Source: Sphingopyxis sp. BSN-002 (lineage in GTDB: Bacteria > Pseudomonadota > Alphaproteobacteria > Sphingomonadales > Sphingomonadaceae). Taken from it: a stretch of DNA of 64,000 nt. The translations under genes and the position numbers were made by a program. Positions within the stretch are counted from its first letter, which is position 1. Every line of letters starts with the position of its first letter. Below are positions 1 to 8,991 of this stretch, piece by piece. Below the pieces are notes generated by a model. That model saw nothing but the letters and a program-made list of their open reading frames with translations. It was not told where the DNA came from and did not search any database. The stretch spans positions 1,940,501-2,004,500 of the forward strand of contig NZ_CP091804.1 in NCBI RefSeq assembly GCF_022024275.1. The letters run 5' to 3'.

Positions 1-1084
1 GATCGTTGGCGTAGATCACGTGGCAGCCAGCGCAGCCCGAATGACGATAGTCGCCCGGCTGGTCGTTGGTGCCCATGAACCATGACAAGGGATCATTGAG
101 GCGGGTCTTGTGGATGTTGAGCACCGGGATCGAAACGCGCAGGCCCGTACCGGGACCGCGGTTCGACTGTTTGAGGTCGGGGCGGCCCGGCTCTTCGAGA
201 CGCTGGATGCTGCCGGTCGGGTTCGGCAGGCCGATTTCGGCGAACTGGGTGTTGATATTGCGCCCGCCGCGTTCGAAGACGCGGAAGATATCGCCCGGAG
301 GGAGCACGCTCCAGCGCGGCAGCGGATACATGCGCGCCAGCGCACCGCGTTTCTTTTCTTCCGGTTTCAGGATCTTCTCGGAATCGAAGCTCGGCTTGCA
401 CGCCTCGGCATATTCTTCCTTTGTCAGCCGCGACGAGGGCGAGAGGATGCACGCCGGCTTGCCGTCGCGCGTATAGGCCTCACCGAAGACGTAATTCTTA
501 TAGGGCACGATGCCGTTGTTATACGCCGCGCCGCCCCAGAGCATCGCACCGGTCGACATCATCGAGCGCTCGGTCGCCTCGATCACCTCCAGATGGCAGG
601 ATCCGCATGCCTCGCGCGCGACGCGATAGTCGCTGGGATTCACGAAACGGATGAATTCGGGCGATTCCTTGTTGAGCAGGGTGTAGCTGCGTTTCGGGTT
701 CGCCGGGCTCCCGCCCCATGCACCGGGTAGCGTCGGCTGCGGGTGCGCGACCTTTTTCGCGGCCAGATTATAGGGGCTTTCATAGCCGAGTTCGGGCTTG
801 CCGAACGCTGCAGGCGAGGTCGAATCGCCACCGTGACAGTCGGTGCAACCGAGCCGGACCGCCGGGGTCGCGTGCATCGTCGGCATGTCGGTACGGACGT
901 GGCAGCTGTAACAGCCGGCCGATTTCTCGGCCATCTGCGCCTCGGTCTGTTCCTTCGGCGCCGGTGGCGTGAAGCGATAGACGACCTTGACCGGCTTTTC
1001 CTCTTCGGACGCGCGAACGCCCTGCGCGCCGAACGCCAGCAGCATCGCGGCAAAAGCAAGAAGGGCAAAGAGTTTGCGCGCCAT
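1..1084 (-). CDS. multiheme c-type cytochrome, 3' end beyond window
   Basis: The reverse strand is open from the ATG at 1084 to the window edge, giving 361 residues without a stop. An N-terminal signal peptide (hydrophobic core about residues 5-20) is followed by four CxxCH haem-attachment motifs at about residues 58-62, 80-84, 160-164 and 351-355, so it is a secreted, covalently haem-loaded electron carrier. It is the last visible gene of a minus-strand operon, 3 bases after the outer-membrane barrel gene. Further haem motifs may lie beyond the edge. I could not assign it to a named cytochrome family; its role in electron transfer is family knowledge, the partners are inferred from the operon. 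Confidence 0.85.
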   Translation of the reverse strand, partial: MARKLFALLAFAAMLLAFGAQGVRASEEEKPVKVVYRFTPPAPKEQTEAQMAEKSAGCYSCHVRTDMPTMHATPAVRLGCTDCHGGDSTSPAAFGKPELGYESPYNLAAKKVAHPQPTLPGAWGGSPANPKRSYTLLNKESPEFIRFVNPSDYRVAREACGSCHLEVIEATERSMMSTGAMLWGGAAYNNGIVPYKNYVFGEAYTRDGKPACILSPSSRLTKEEYAEACKPSFDSEKILKPEEKKRGALARMYPLPRWSVLPPGDIFRVFERGGRNINTQFAEIGLPNPTGSIQRLEEPGRPDLKQSNRGPGTGLRVSIPVLNIHKTRLNDPLSWFMGTNDQPGDYRHSGCAGCHVIYAND

Positions 1085-1087
1085 CGT

Positions 1088-3040
1088 CTAGAAACTCACG
1101 ATCACATTGGCGAGGACGGACAGGTAGGCCTTGTTGCCCTGCTTGTTGTCGAACAGATCCTTGAACCCCTTGCCCGGCACGAGGACCGCGGCGCTCAGGC
1201 GGCCGACGATATTCTGCGTCGCCTTCGGACGATAGATGCCGGCAACCGACAGGTCGAACCCGATATCCTTGGGAATCGACCCCTCGACGCGCAGCGTTTG
1301 CAGCACCTTCGTGTTGTCGAACCACAAATGGTTGAGGTTCGTGCTGATGCGCATTTCGGGCGACAGGTCGAAATCGGCGCCGGCGCCGATAAAGACGGTG
1401 CCGGGGTTGTTGAAATTCGACTGCCCCTCTTCCTTCGACGAGCGCAGCGAGTTCAATATGCCGTTGCGGCCGCTGATCGAAATGACACGGCCGCCGCCCG
1501 CGAACGGGATCGTCTGCCGGATCCAGTAGCTGGTGTCCGCGCCGCCGAAGATCGGGTTCTCGAAGATCGCGTCGAACCCGCCCTCGACATTGTTGTACGG
1601 ATCGCGGTCGCCGCTGGCATAGAGCCCCGACAGGCGGAAACGCATCCAGTCATGGTCGTAGCTGAGCTCGGCCGCGGCGAAGCCCGCGCGGATCTTCGCC
1701 GGCTTGCTGGTGAAGAAGCTGTTCCGGTCCTGGCCCAGCGCGGCATAGAAGCTGGCAGTGACGTTGATCCGCCCGATGCGGCCGTCGGCGCTGTAACCCA
1801 GATAGGCGACGTCATATTCGCGGCCGCGCAGATCGCCGAGCAGCGCCGGTCGCACCGGGAAGCCGTTGTGGTCGATCTGCACGTCGTTCTTTTCGCGGTT
1901 CATGTTGTAGGTCACGCTGACCTGGCTGGTCAGCCCGACGAACGGGAAATCCTGGCGATAGAGGTTCGCGGTGAAGATGAAATCGTCGCGCGGCGTCTGG
2001 GTGATGTCGTTGAGGCCGCTGTTGGTATCCTTTTCCAGCCGCCAGAATGCCGCGACATTATACTGGAAGCGGTTGTTGTCGCGGTTGCCGAACAGGCGGA
2101 CGCCGAGCTGGCTGTCGTTGAACAGGAAGCCACGGAAATCGCTCTGGAACGGCTGGATGCCGATACGGATCGAGTGGAAGTCGTAGCGGTCGCTGTCGTT
2201 GCCGAGATGCTTGTCGACGAACAGCTCCTGCACGCCCAGAAAGCTGTCGTAGCGATGGCTTTTCTTCGACGGCCGCACATCGAGGACGCGCCGTTCGGGC
2301 ACGTCGACATAATTGGCCTGCCATGCGAGCGTCACGCGATATTCGACATCGGGCGGCTTGAACGCGGTCGAACCCTTGATCAGCGCCGCGCCCGCGATGA
2401 TGGTCTGCGCGAGCACGAAGCTGCGATCCTTGCCGAAGACGTCGAGGCTGCCGGGGCGCTCGGTCGTCTGGACGCCGACCGGGATCGGAAAGGTGCGCGG
2501 CTCGAACACCGTGTCGGACACGGCGTTGGCGACGAAGAACCAGTCGTCGCCCTTGATCGGCAGCCATTTGACCTTTTCGGGATCGATCGGCCGGTCGCCC
2601 TTCAGCGTATTCTGGTGATAGGGGTCGAACCAGCGTTCCTTGACCACGCCCAGCGTCTCGATCAGGCGCCAGCGGTCGGGAATGGGCAGCTGATCCTCGA
2701 TCCCCGGGAAAGCTTGCGGAGGAGGCGGACGCAGGGCGCCGACGTTATCCTGCGTCAGCGCGTCGGGCAGATCGGGCGTATAGCCCGGCCGCCGACGGCC
2801 TTCGATGATCTGGGTGACGAGATCGTCCTGGATCATCTCCTGCCAGTCGACCGGCGGGGGTGGCGGAGTCAGTTCCTCGGCGGGCTGGTCCGCGGAAGCG
2901 GGAGCACCTGCAGCCGCGGCGCCATTCTCGTCGACCGCCGGCGGATCGGCGGCGGGCGGGGGCGGCGGCACTTCGGCCGCGGGCGCCCCTTGCGCCGCAA
3001 GCGTCGCGATGACCGGCCAAAGGCTGACCTCGACACTCAT
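1088..3040 (-). CDS. large outer-membrane beta-barrel protein (porin-like)
   Basis: 650 residues. A short hydrophobic N-terminus (about 1-20) and a proline/alanine-rich stretch (about 20-65) precede a region of alternating polar and aromatic residues, with many Tyr/Phe/Asn-ended segments, typical of antiparallel membrane strands. The protein ends in Val-Ser-Phe, the C-terminal aromatic recognised by the BAM machinery. The size fits a barrel of more than 20 strands. The start is 3 bases after the lipoprotein stop with no strong ribosome site of its own, suggesting translational coupling. Between two cytochrome genes and a haem-binding lipoprotein, it may form an outer-membrane conduit, but this is inference; an ordinary porin is the alternative. 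Confidence 0.7.
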   Translation of the reverse strand: MSVEVSLWPVIATLAAQGAPAAEVPPPPPAADPPAVDENGAAAAGAPASADQPAEELTPPPPPVDWQEMIQDDLVTQIIEGRRRPGYTPDLPDALTQDNVGALRPPPPQAFPGIEDQLPIPDRWRLIETLGVVKERWFDPYHQNTLKGDRPIDPEKVKWLPIKGDDWFFVANAVSDTVFEPRTFPIPVGVQTTERPGSLDVFGKDRSFVLAQTIIAGAALIKGSTAFKPPDVEYRVTLAWQANYVDVPERRVLDVRPSKKSHRYDSFLGVQELFVDKHLGNDSDRYDFHSIRIGIQPFQSDFRGFLFNDSQLGVRLFGNRDNNRFQYNVAAFWRLEKDTNSGLNDITQTPRDDFIFTANLYRQDFPFVGLTSQVSVTYNMNREKNDVQIDHNGFPVRPALLGDLRGREYDVAYLGYSADGRIGRINVTASFYAALGQDRNSFFTSKPAKIRAGFAAAELSYDHDWMRFRLSGLYASGDRDPYNNVEGGFDAIFENPIFGGADTSYWIRQTIPFAGGGRVISISGRNGILNSLRSSKEEGQSNFNNPGTVFIGAGADFDLSPEMRISTNLNHLWFDNTKVLQTLRVEGSIPKDIGFDLSVAGIYRPKATQNIVGRLSAAVLVPGKGFKDLFDNKQGNKAYLSVLANVIVSF

Positions 3041-3043
3041 CCG

Positions 3044-5023
3044 TTACAGCCCGTCGCAGACATTTTGCTGCGCCGTGTCGAGGAAGGGCGCAAAGGGACA
3101 GCCGATATAGCGCAGGCGCACATTGGCGCCGTCGGGCAGCCGCACCACGACCTGGTCGGAGCGCATCGCCGCGGGGGCGTTGCCGATCCCCCCGACCCGT
3201 GCGCCGCCGTTGTGGGTGCCGAGGAAACTGATCATGTCATCCTGGTCGATACCGTCACCCGACACGCCGATCGCGCCGACGAGCGTGTTTCCGCGATAGA
3301 TGGGCACCGAACCGGGGAAAATCTGGATGCCGTTCTGCAACCTGTTCTGGCCCGGAACGACGTCGGGCAGCGTCGTGCAGCGTGCGGGCGTGTCAGCGTT
3401 CGCATTCTGCAGAAAGCCGACATGCTGACCGAGATTGCCGATGATCAGCGCCGACTGGAGACCGGTCGAGAAGGGGTTGAACTGCGCGATCGGCCGCGAG
3501 AAGGGACCGTTCGGGCGGCCGACCTCACCGTCGGGGAAATAGGGACGCGACAGGTTCCCATTGGCACGATCCGGGAAGGCGATCGTGCCGGTAAGCGCAG
3601 CGGGATTGTTCAGGAAGGTCCGCACCGCGGTGACGAACTGGCGGATGTCGGCACTGGCATTCGCACTGAGTTCTGCGCCGGCGTTGGGATTGGAAAAGAA
3701 AGCGGCGGTGCGCGCCTTCTGCAGACTGACGTCCGAGCCGAAGATCGGCGCATCGGGCGAGCGGACCATGCCGAGCGGGCTGCCGAAGGTATCGACGACG
3801 CTGATCGTCACCTGCGCGCGGCTGTCGAGCGGCTTGCGGATCTGCGCGCGCGCGCGGCTCATGATCGTGAAGGCCTCTTCAAGCACCGCGCGCACTTCGG
3901 CGGCCGAAAGCGGCGTCGCGACCGCCGCGCCGTCGGTGCCGGCACGGATCGGATAGCGGTTGGCGCCGCTGCCATTGGTAAAAACGAACGCGTCGCGGTT
4001 CGAGAATTCGGCAGCGGTCGACGGACGAATGCCCGAGGCTTCGGTGCCATAGGCGATGCCGGCGGTCACGACGGCACTGGAATAGCCCGGCACCGCGACG
4101 AGATTGCCTGCCGTGCCGTTCAGGCTGGCGAAGCTGGCGCCGCCGCCCGACATCACGCCCGCGAAGGTCGCGTCGGAGAAACGCAGCGTCGTGCCGTCGA
4201 CGCTGATCTTGTCGGCGGTGATTGCCGCCGGTGCCTCGAACCCGCGCGTACCGGCGAGCGCGATAAACTCCTCGGCGTCATTCTCGACATCGAGGATATT
4301 GGTGTCGAGGCCATAGACCCCGTCGCCCATCACCCCGATGCCGCCGACGAGGACGCCATTCTTGTAAAGCGGCAGTCCGCCCGCGTCCGCGGCAAGGCCG
4401 AGCGGCGAACGTTTCGGACCGATCAGCGCTGCATTGCCCGCGGCGCCGAAGCGCGACGAGAAATCGCTGCACGGCAGCTGGCTGAATTGCACGCCGAACA
4501 GCGGCCCGCTTTCGAGGCCGACGGTGGTCGGCGCGGGCGGGAAATGTTCCTGGATGATCTGGCTGGCGGTACGGGTGGAAAAGGCGTTGCCGCCGCTCGA
4601 CAGATACGCGCCGGTGATCGCCTTCGCGATCGCGCCCCCCTCCGCCATGAAGGTGACGTTCTGCGCATCCATGCTCATCCCGTTCGGAGCCGCCGCAGTC
4701 GTCGCGGTCGCGCGCGCGCCATTCATGCGGAAGACGGCGAGGACATTGCCGACGCGGTCCGTCACCGCAATCACCGAAGGCAGGCTGCGCGACTGCGCTT
4801 CCGAGATCGCGTTTGCGACGATCGTCTGCACCTCGGTCACGGTCAGCGCTTCGGCGGCGGGCGGGGTGAAAAGTCCGCCTGTCGGGGTCGGCGTGGGAGT
4901 CGGGGTCGGTGTGGGGGTGGGCGTCGGAGTCCCGCCGCCTCCGCCACCGCCGCACGATGCAAGCAAGAGTGAACCGATTGCGGCAAAAGCCGCCGAGCGG
5001 AAGAGATGAGTCCTGTTTCGCAT
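3044..5023 (-). CDS. lipoprotein with two GlcG/HbpS-type haem-binding domains
   Basis: 659 residues. The N-terminus has a lipobox (LLASC, Cys about residue 24) followed by a glycine run, with no Asp at +2, so outer-membrane sorting is expected. A long Pro-Thr repeat linker (about residues 33-48) then tethers two related domains, about 55-330 and 350-640. Each resembles the GlcG/HbpS (DUF336) fold: repeated phrases of the type 'GGIGVMGDGV' and 'GAIGVSGDGID', and 'VTDRVGNVLAVFRMNGA' / 'VVDTFGSPLGMVRSPDA'. HbpS proteins bind haem or sense redox stress. It lies between the pentaheme cytochrome (4 bases upstream) and the barrel gene. Haem binding here is inferred from the family. Confidence 0.75.
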   Translation of the reverse strand: MRNRTHLFRSAAFAAIGSLLLASCGGGGGGGTPTPTPTPTPTPTPTPTGGLFTPPAAEALTVTEVQTIVANAISEAQSRSLPSVIAVTDRVGNVLAVFRMNGARATATTAAAPNGMSMDAQNVTFMAEGGAIAKAITGAYLSSGGNAFSTRTASQIIQEHFPPAPTTVGLESGPLFGVQFSQLPCSDFSSRFGAAGNAALIGPKRSPLGLAADAGGLPLYKNGVLVGGIGVMGDGVYGLDTNILDVENDAEEFIALAGTRGFEAPAAITADKISVDGTTLRFSDATFAGVMSGGGASFASLNGTAGNLVAVPGYSSAVVTAGIAYGTEASGIRPSTAAEFSNRDAFVFTNGSGANRYPIRAGTDGAAVATPLSAAEVRAVLEEAFTIMSRARAQIRKPLDSRAQVTISVVDTFGSPLGMVRSPDAPIFGSDVSLQKARTAAFFSNPNAGAELSANASADIRQFVTAVRTFLNNPAALTGTIAFPDRANGNLSRPYFPDGEVGRPNGPFSRPIAQFNPFSTGLQSALIIGNLGQHVGFLQNANADTPARCTTLPDVVPGQNRLQNGIQIFPGSVPIYRGNTLVGAIGVSGDGIDQDDMISFLGTHNGGARVGGIGNAPAAMRSDQVVVRLPDGANVRLRYIGCPFAPFLDTAQQNVCDGL

Positions 5024-5027
5024 GATC

Positions 5028-6482
5028 TTACCGCAGCGCCCTGATCGAGCGCACCGCGCTACCGAGAGCGGCCTGGAATTCGGTGGGCTTGAAGCTGTTC
5101 GGGTCTTTCACGGCGGTATAGGCCCGGTCGATATCGGCACGGATGCCCGCGGCCGCCCCCACGGTGACGCGGCCCGACGAAACCATCGAATTGAGAAGGG
5201 TATCGACCCCCATCACCGCCTGCTGCGATCCGGCATAGTCGGTGAGACGATCATTGATCGCAGGCGCCGAGATCGCGTCGACCATCGCAAAGGCGTCCGC
5301 ACCCGAGAAGCTCCGCGCGGCAAAGGCCGCCTTCAGCGCGGAAACGGTCTCGGCCAGCTTCGCCGCAGCCGCGACCGCGCTCGCCCGATCGACCGTCATT
5401 GCGCGGTGGAACGCCGCGGTGCGCGCCGCGAGCTGGTCCGCAAGACCGGGTGATGCCACCCGCGCCGCGGCGGAGAGCATGATCAGATTCTCGTCATTAT
5501 AAGGGGGGATGCCCTCGGGCCATTTCTCGCCCCCGGTCATCATCCGCCCCGGATTGTCGACGCCGGTACGGAGCGGCTTCGCCTGGTCATAGATGCGGCG
5601 ATGACAGCTGTGGCAGTCGAGGAAGAAGAATTCGGGGAACATCCCCTCGGTCCCGCGCTTCGACTGGAACAGGTCGAGGCTGCGTTCGAGCGCGACCGCC
5701 TGCCCGACCGCCCACATCTGGACATGGTCGGTGCGCGCGCTGCCCGAGCCGAACTTGCGCCAGCCATAGTCGGCGTCCTCGTGATGATGCGCCTGCAGCG
5801 ACGAAAAAAGGTCGAGTTCGAACGAAATGCGGGGGTGCCCCGCCGCCATGATCCGGTGCGTGACGAATTGTCCCTCGCCCTTCGATCCGAAGTGGCAATC
5901 GACGCAGACACCCGCGCGCACCACCGGATCCTCAAGCTTCCAGAGGCCAGCGCGCACGTTCGACAGATGCTTCTCGCGCATTTCGCGGTCGGGATCGGAA
6001 TTTGTGCCGACGCCCGCATAGTGGCTGGAGATCCATCCGCCCGCCGGACCATGGCACGATTCGCAACCGACGCCGTCATCGAGCGGGACCGCGGCGCGTC
6101 CCGCGCCTGCAGTGCTGTGGCAGCCGAGGCACATCGGCGCCTTCGACGGATCGCCGATTCCGAGGTTGCGCGCGATGAACTGGCTGCGGCTGTTGCTGAG
6201 CACCGCCCAGGCCCGGCTGTGCGCGCCGCCGGGTGTCGAAGGCTCCTGCCATTTCATCAGTTCGTCCTGACGGACAACGGTGCCGTCGCCTTCCATCCGG
6301 CCGTGACAGGTCGATCCTGCACAGGAGGCGACGCCCGTATAGCGCCCGGCCTCGCCGCCTTGCGAACGGGCGGGGGGAGCGGCAACGACCGCAGCGATCA
6401 GAAGCGCAAGCAACAGCACCGCGAACGCACCCATGGTCGCCCATGGTCGCTCGCCGCGCTTTCCTGTCGCGTCGGTCGTCAT
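5028..6482 (-). CDS. membrane-anchored pentaheme cytochrome c
   Basis: 484 residues with one N-terminal hydrophobic segment (about 17-38; signal or anchor). Haem motifs: an expanded C-x4-CH (CAGSTCH, 54-60) and four CxxCH at 118-122, 140-144, 193-197 and 290-294. Several free His residues (for example the HHH near 222) could be distal ligands. The last 170 residues are helical, Ala-rich and haem-free. It resembles cytochrome c554-type multiheme proteins, which pass electrons in the periplasm. It starts 47 bases after the gdhA stop and opens the cytochrome/lipoprotein/barrel/cytochrome operon. An AGGGG-type ribosome site precedes the ATG. The physiological donor and acceptor are unknown. Confidence 0.85.
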   Translation of the reverse strand: MTTDATGKRGERPWATMGAFAVLLLALLIAAVVAAPPARSQGGEAGRYTGVASCAGSTCHGRMEGDGTVVRQDELMKWQEPSTPGGAHSRAWAVLSNSRSQFIARNLGIGDPSKAPMCLGCHSTAGAGRAAVPLDDGVGCESCHGPAGGWISSHYAGVGTNSDPDREMREKHLSNVRAGLWKLEDPVVRAGVCVDCHFGSKGEGQFVTHRIMAAGHPRISFELDLFSSLQAHHHEDADYGWRKFGSGSARTDHVQMWAVGQAVALERSLDLFQSKRGTEGMFPEFFFLDCHSCHRRIYDQAKPLRTGVDNPGRMMTGGEKWPEGIPPYNDENLIMLSAAARVASPGLADQLAARTAAFHRAMTVDRASAVAAAAKLAETVSALKAAFAARSFSGADAFAMVDAISAPAINDRLTDYAGSQQAVMGVDTLLNSMVSSGRVTVGAAAGIRADIDRAYTAVKDPNSFKPTEFQAALGSAVRSIRALR

Positions 6483-6529
6483 CCCTGTGTCCCCTTTTCC
6501 CGCCTGACGCTTTTGCGCCTAGACCGTAA

Positions 6530-7885
6530 TCACACAACCCCGAATGCGAGCATCGCGTCGGCAACCTTCTTGAAGCCCGCGATGTTCGCGCCCTTTACAT
6601 AGTCGATATAGCCGCCCCCTTGGTCGCCATAGGTCAGGCAGCTCGTGTGGATGCCGTCCATGATGTCCTTGAGCATCTGCTGCAGTTCGCCTTCGCTCCA
6701 GCTGCGGCGGCCGCTGTTCTGGCTCATTTCGAGGCCCGAGACGGCGACGCCGCCGGCGTTCGCCGCCTTGCCGGGTGCGAACATGATCTTCGCATCCTTG
6801 AAGTGGTGCACGCCTTCGAGATTGGTCGGCATGTTGGCGCCTTCGCTGACCGCGATACAGCCGTTCTTGACCAGCGCCTTGGCATCCTCGCCAAGCAGTT
6901 CGTTTTGTGTCGCGCACGGCAGCGCGACGTCGCACGGGACACCCCACGGGGTCTTGCCCGCAGTGAAGCTCGCCGATTTGAACTCGTCGCAATATTCCTC
7001 GATCCGGCCGCGGCGGTGCGTCTTGTGCGCCTTCACCCAATCGATCTTTTCCTGGGTAATGCCGTCGGGATCGTGGATGAAGCCGCCCGAATCGGACAGG
7101 GTGAGTACCTTGCCGCCGAGCTGGACGATCTTTTCGGCGGCATGCGTCGCGACGTTGCCCGAACCCGAAATGACCGCAGTCTTGCCGACGAGATCCTGCC
7201 CCTTCGCCGCGAGCATGTTCGCGAGGAAATAGACCGCGCCATAGCCCGTCGCCTCGGTACGGATCAGCGATCCGCCCCATTCGAGGCCCTTGCCGGTGAG
7301 CACGCCGGTGAATTCGTTGGTGATGCGCTTGTACTGGCCGAACATGAAGCCGATCTCGCGACCGCCGACGCCGATGTCACCCGCGGGAACGTCGATGTCC
7401 GCGCCGATGTGGCGATAGAGTTCGGTCATGAAGCTCTGGCAGAAGCGCATGATCTCGCGCACGCTCTTGCCCTTCGGATTGAAGTTCGAGCCGCCCTTGC
7501 CGCCGCCCATCGGCAGGCCGGTGAGCGCGTTCTTGAACGTCTGTTCGAACGCGAGGAATTTGAGGACGCTTTCAGTTACGCTCGGGTGAAAGCGGATACC
7601 ACCCTTGTACGGGCCGATGGCGTTGTTGTTCTGGACGCGCCATCCGCGCTGCACGCGAATATTGCCATTGTCGTCCTCCCAGCACACGCGGAAGGATACG
7701 ACCCGGTCGGGCTCGGCGATGCGGCGCAGGATCTGCTGCGCGTGATATTCTTCCTTGTCGGCGATGAAGTCGAAGATGTCCTCGGACACCTCCTGCACCG
7801 CCTGGACGAACTCGGGCTGACCCGGGTTACGCCGCTTTACGCCTTCCATGAACGTCGAAAAATCGACGTGATCCGATACTGCCAC
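6530..7885 (-). CDS. gdhA: glutamate dehydrogenase (NADP-type, hexameric)
   Basis: 451 residues, the usual length of the small hexameric bacterial enzyme that interconverts glutamate with 2-oxoglutarate and ammonium. The catalytic-lysine region GLPMGGGKGGSNFNPKGKS is at about residues 121-139. The Rossmann segment 'AVISGSGNVATHAAEKIVQLG' follows at about 240-260, and the C-terminal 'GGVAVSGLEMSQNSGRRSWS' is characteristic of the family. The start is a GTG at 7885 with a GGGGAGGGG ribosome site just upstream. The cytochrome operon follows after a short gap with no obvious terminator, so read-through is possible. NADP preference is from family resemblance. Confidence 0.95.
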   Translation of the reverse strand: MAVSDHVDFSTFMEGVKRRNPGQPEFVQAVQEVSEDIFDFIADKEEYHAQQILRRIAEPDRVVSFRVCWEDDNGNIRVQRGWRVQNNNAIGPYKGGIRFHPSVTESVLKFLAFEQTFKNALTGLPMGGGKGGSNFNPKGKSVREIMRFCQSFMTELYRHIGADIDVPAGDIGVGGREIGFMFGQYKRITNEFTGVLTGKGLEWGGSLIRTEATGYGAVYFLANMLAAKGQDLVGKTAVISGSGNVATHAAEKIVQLGGKVLTLSDSGGFIHDPDGITQEKIDWVKAHKTHRRGRIEEYCDEFKSASFTAGKTPWGVPCDVALPCATQNELLGEDAKALVKNGCIAVSEGANMPTNLEGVHHFKDAKIMFAPGKAANAGGVAVSGLEMSQNSGRRSWSEGELQQMLKDIMDGIHTSCLTYGDQGGGYIDYVKGANIAGFKKVADAMLAFGVV

Positions 7886-8045
7886 TGCACCCCTCCCCTA
7901 TAGCCTGGGAAAATCGGTGCGACCCCACTGACGATTTTGTCGTTGACCGACCTCGCGGGTGAAAGGCTACACCATCGCGAGGCAAAGGCAAGACGCCAGC
8001 ATGCGGAGGCGCTGTTTTTTGGTGCGCCGCACAAAGGGGACAAAG

Positions 8046-8984
8046 ATGAACGAGAGCAAGAAGATGGCAGGCGGGATAACACCGGCCAACCGCGCGATAC
8101 TGATCGCCGCCTTCGTGCTGCTGGCAGCAGCGGTCGGTTACGCAATCTGGCGCGATTCCGCCGATTCTGCACCCGCAGCCTCCGCCGAAACGACTGCCTC
8201 CCCCGACGGTCAGCTTGCCGCCCTCGAGGCGCGGGTGAAGGCCGAACCGAACAGCGCAGAAGCGTGGACAGCACTCGGCGCGGCACGATTCGACATGGAA
8301 GATTATCCGGGCGCCGCGGCCGCTTACGAGAAGGCGGTTGCCCTTTCGCCCGATTCGGCGGGACTGTGGTCGGCGCTTGGTGAGGTGCGAGTCTATTCGA
8401 GCAAGCGCGATCCGCTGCCCGCCGACGCCCTCGCCGCGTTCGAAAAGGCCATCGCACTCGACGCCAAGGATCCCCGCGCGCGCTATTTTATGGCCGTGAA
8501 GAAGGATGTGGCCGGCGACCACAAGGGTGCGATCGAAGACTGGTTCGCGCTGCTTGCCGACACGCCGCAGGGTGCCCCATGGGAAGCCGACCTCCGCCGG
8601 ACGATCGAGCAGGTCGGGCAAATCCACAAGATCGACGTGGCAACGCGCCTGATGAACACGCAGCCGCGGGCGCTGAAGCCCGAGGAAATGCCCGTCGCGG
8701 CGCGCGCAATTCCCGGTCCGACGCGATCGGACATGGAAGCCGCCTCGCAGCTCCCCAAAGGCCAGCAGGATGCGATGATCGAGGGGATGGTGAGCGGCCT
8801 CGAGGCAAAGCTCAAGGCCAATCCGAGGGACGTCGACCGCTGGATCATGCTGATGCGCAGCCGCATGACACTGGGCGAAACCTCGAAGGCGGCGCAGGCG
8901 CTGAAGGACGGGATTGCAAGCAATCCGGAGGCCGCGGGACGGCTGAAGGCGCAGGCACAGCTGCTGGGCGTGCCGGGGGCATGA
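8046..8984 (+). CDS. TPR-repeat membrane protein, CcmI/CycH-like
   Basis: 312 residues from the ATG at 8046, chosen because AAAGGGGACAA lies just before it. One N-terminal membrane helix (about 18-36) is followed by tetratricopeptide repeats around residues 55-150 (for example 'AEAWTALGAARFDMEDYPGAAAAYEKAVALSPDS') and a C-terminal helical region. This is the architecture of CcmI/CycH, the apocytochrome chaperone of System I c-type cytochrome maturation, and a CcmI job would fit the nearby multiheme cytochromes. No other ccm gene is adjacent, so a generic TPR scaffold is the alternative. A short secreted protein follows after 7 bases and is probably co-transcribed. Confidence 0.7.
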   Translation: MNESKKMAGGITPANRAILIAAFVLLAAAVGYAIWRDSADSAPAASAETTASPDGQLAALEARVKAEPNSAEAWTALGAARFDMEDYPGAAAAYEKAVALSPDSAGLWSALGEVRVYSSKRDPLPADALAAFEKAIALDAKDPRARYFMAVKKDVAGDHKGAIEDWFALLADTPQGAPWEADLRRTIEQVGQIHKIDVATRLMNTQPRALKPEEMPVAARAIPGPTRSDMEAASQLPKGQQDAMIEGMVSGLEAKLKANPRDVDRWIMLMRSRMTLGETSKAAQALKDGIASNPEAAGRLKAQAQLLGVPGA

Positions 8985-8991
8985 AGGGAAA

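Noticed and set aside
743..4972. 1409-codon open frame on the plus strand
   Set aside because: It is antisense to the barrel and lipoprotein genes, runs across their boundary, and reads as Arg/Ala/Asp-rich low-complexity protein typical of GC-rich shadow frames.
4870..4975. Pro-Thr tandem repeat as a mobile or CRISPR-like repeat
   Set aside because: It is an in-frame linker within the lipoprotein, just after the lipobox, with no spacers.
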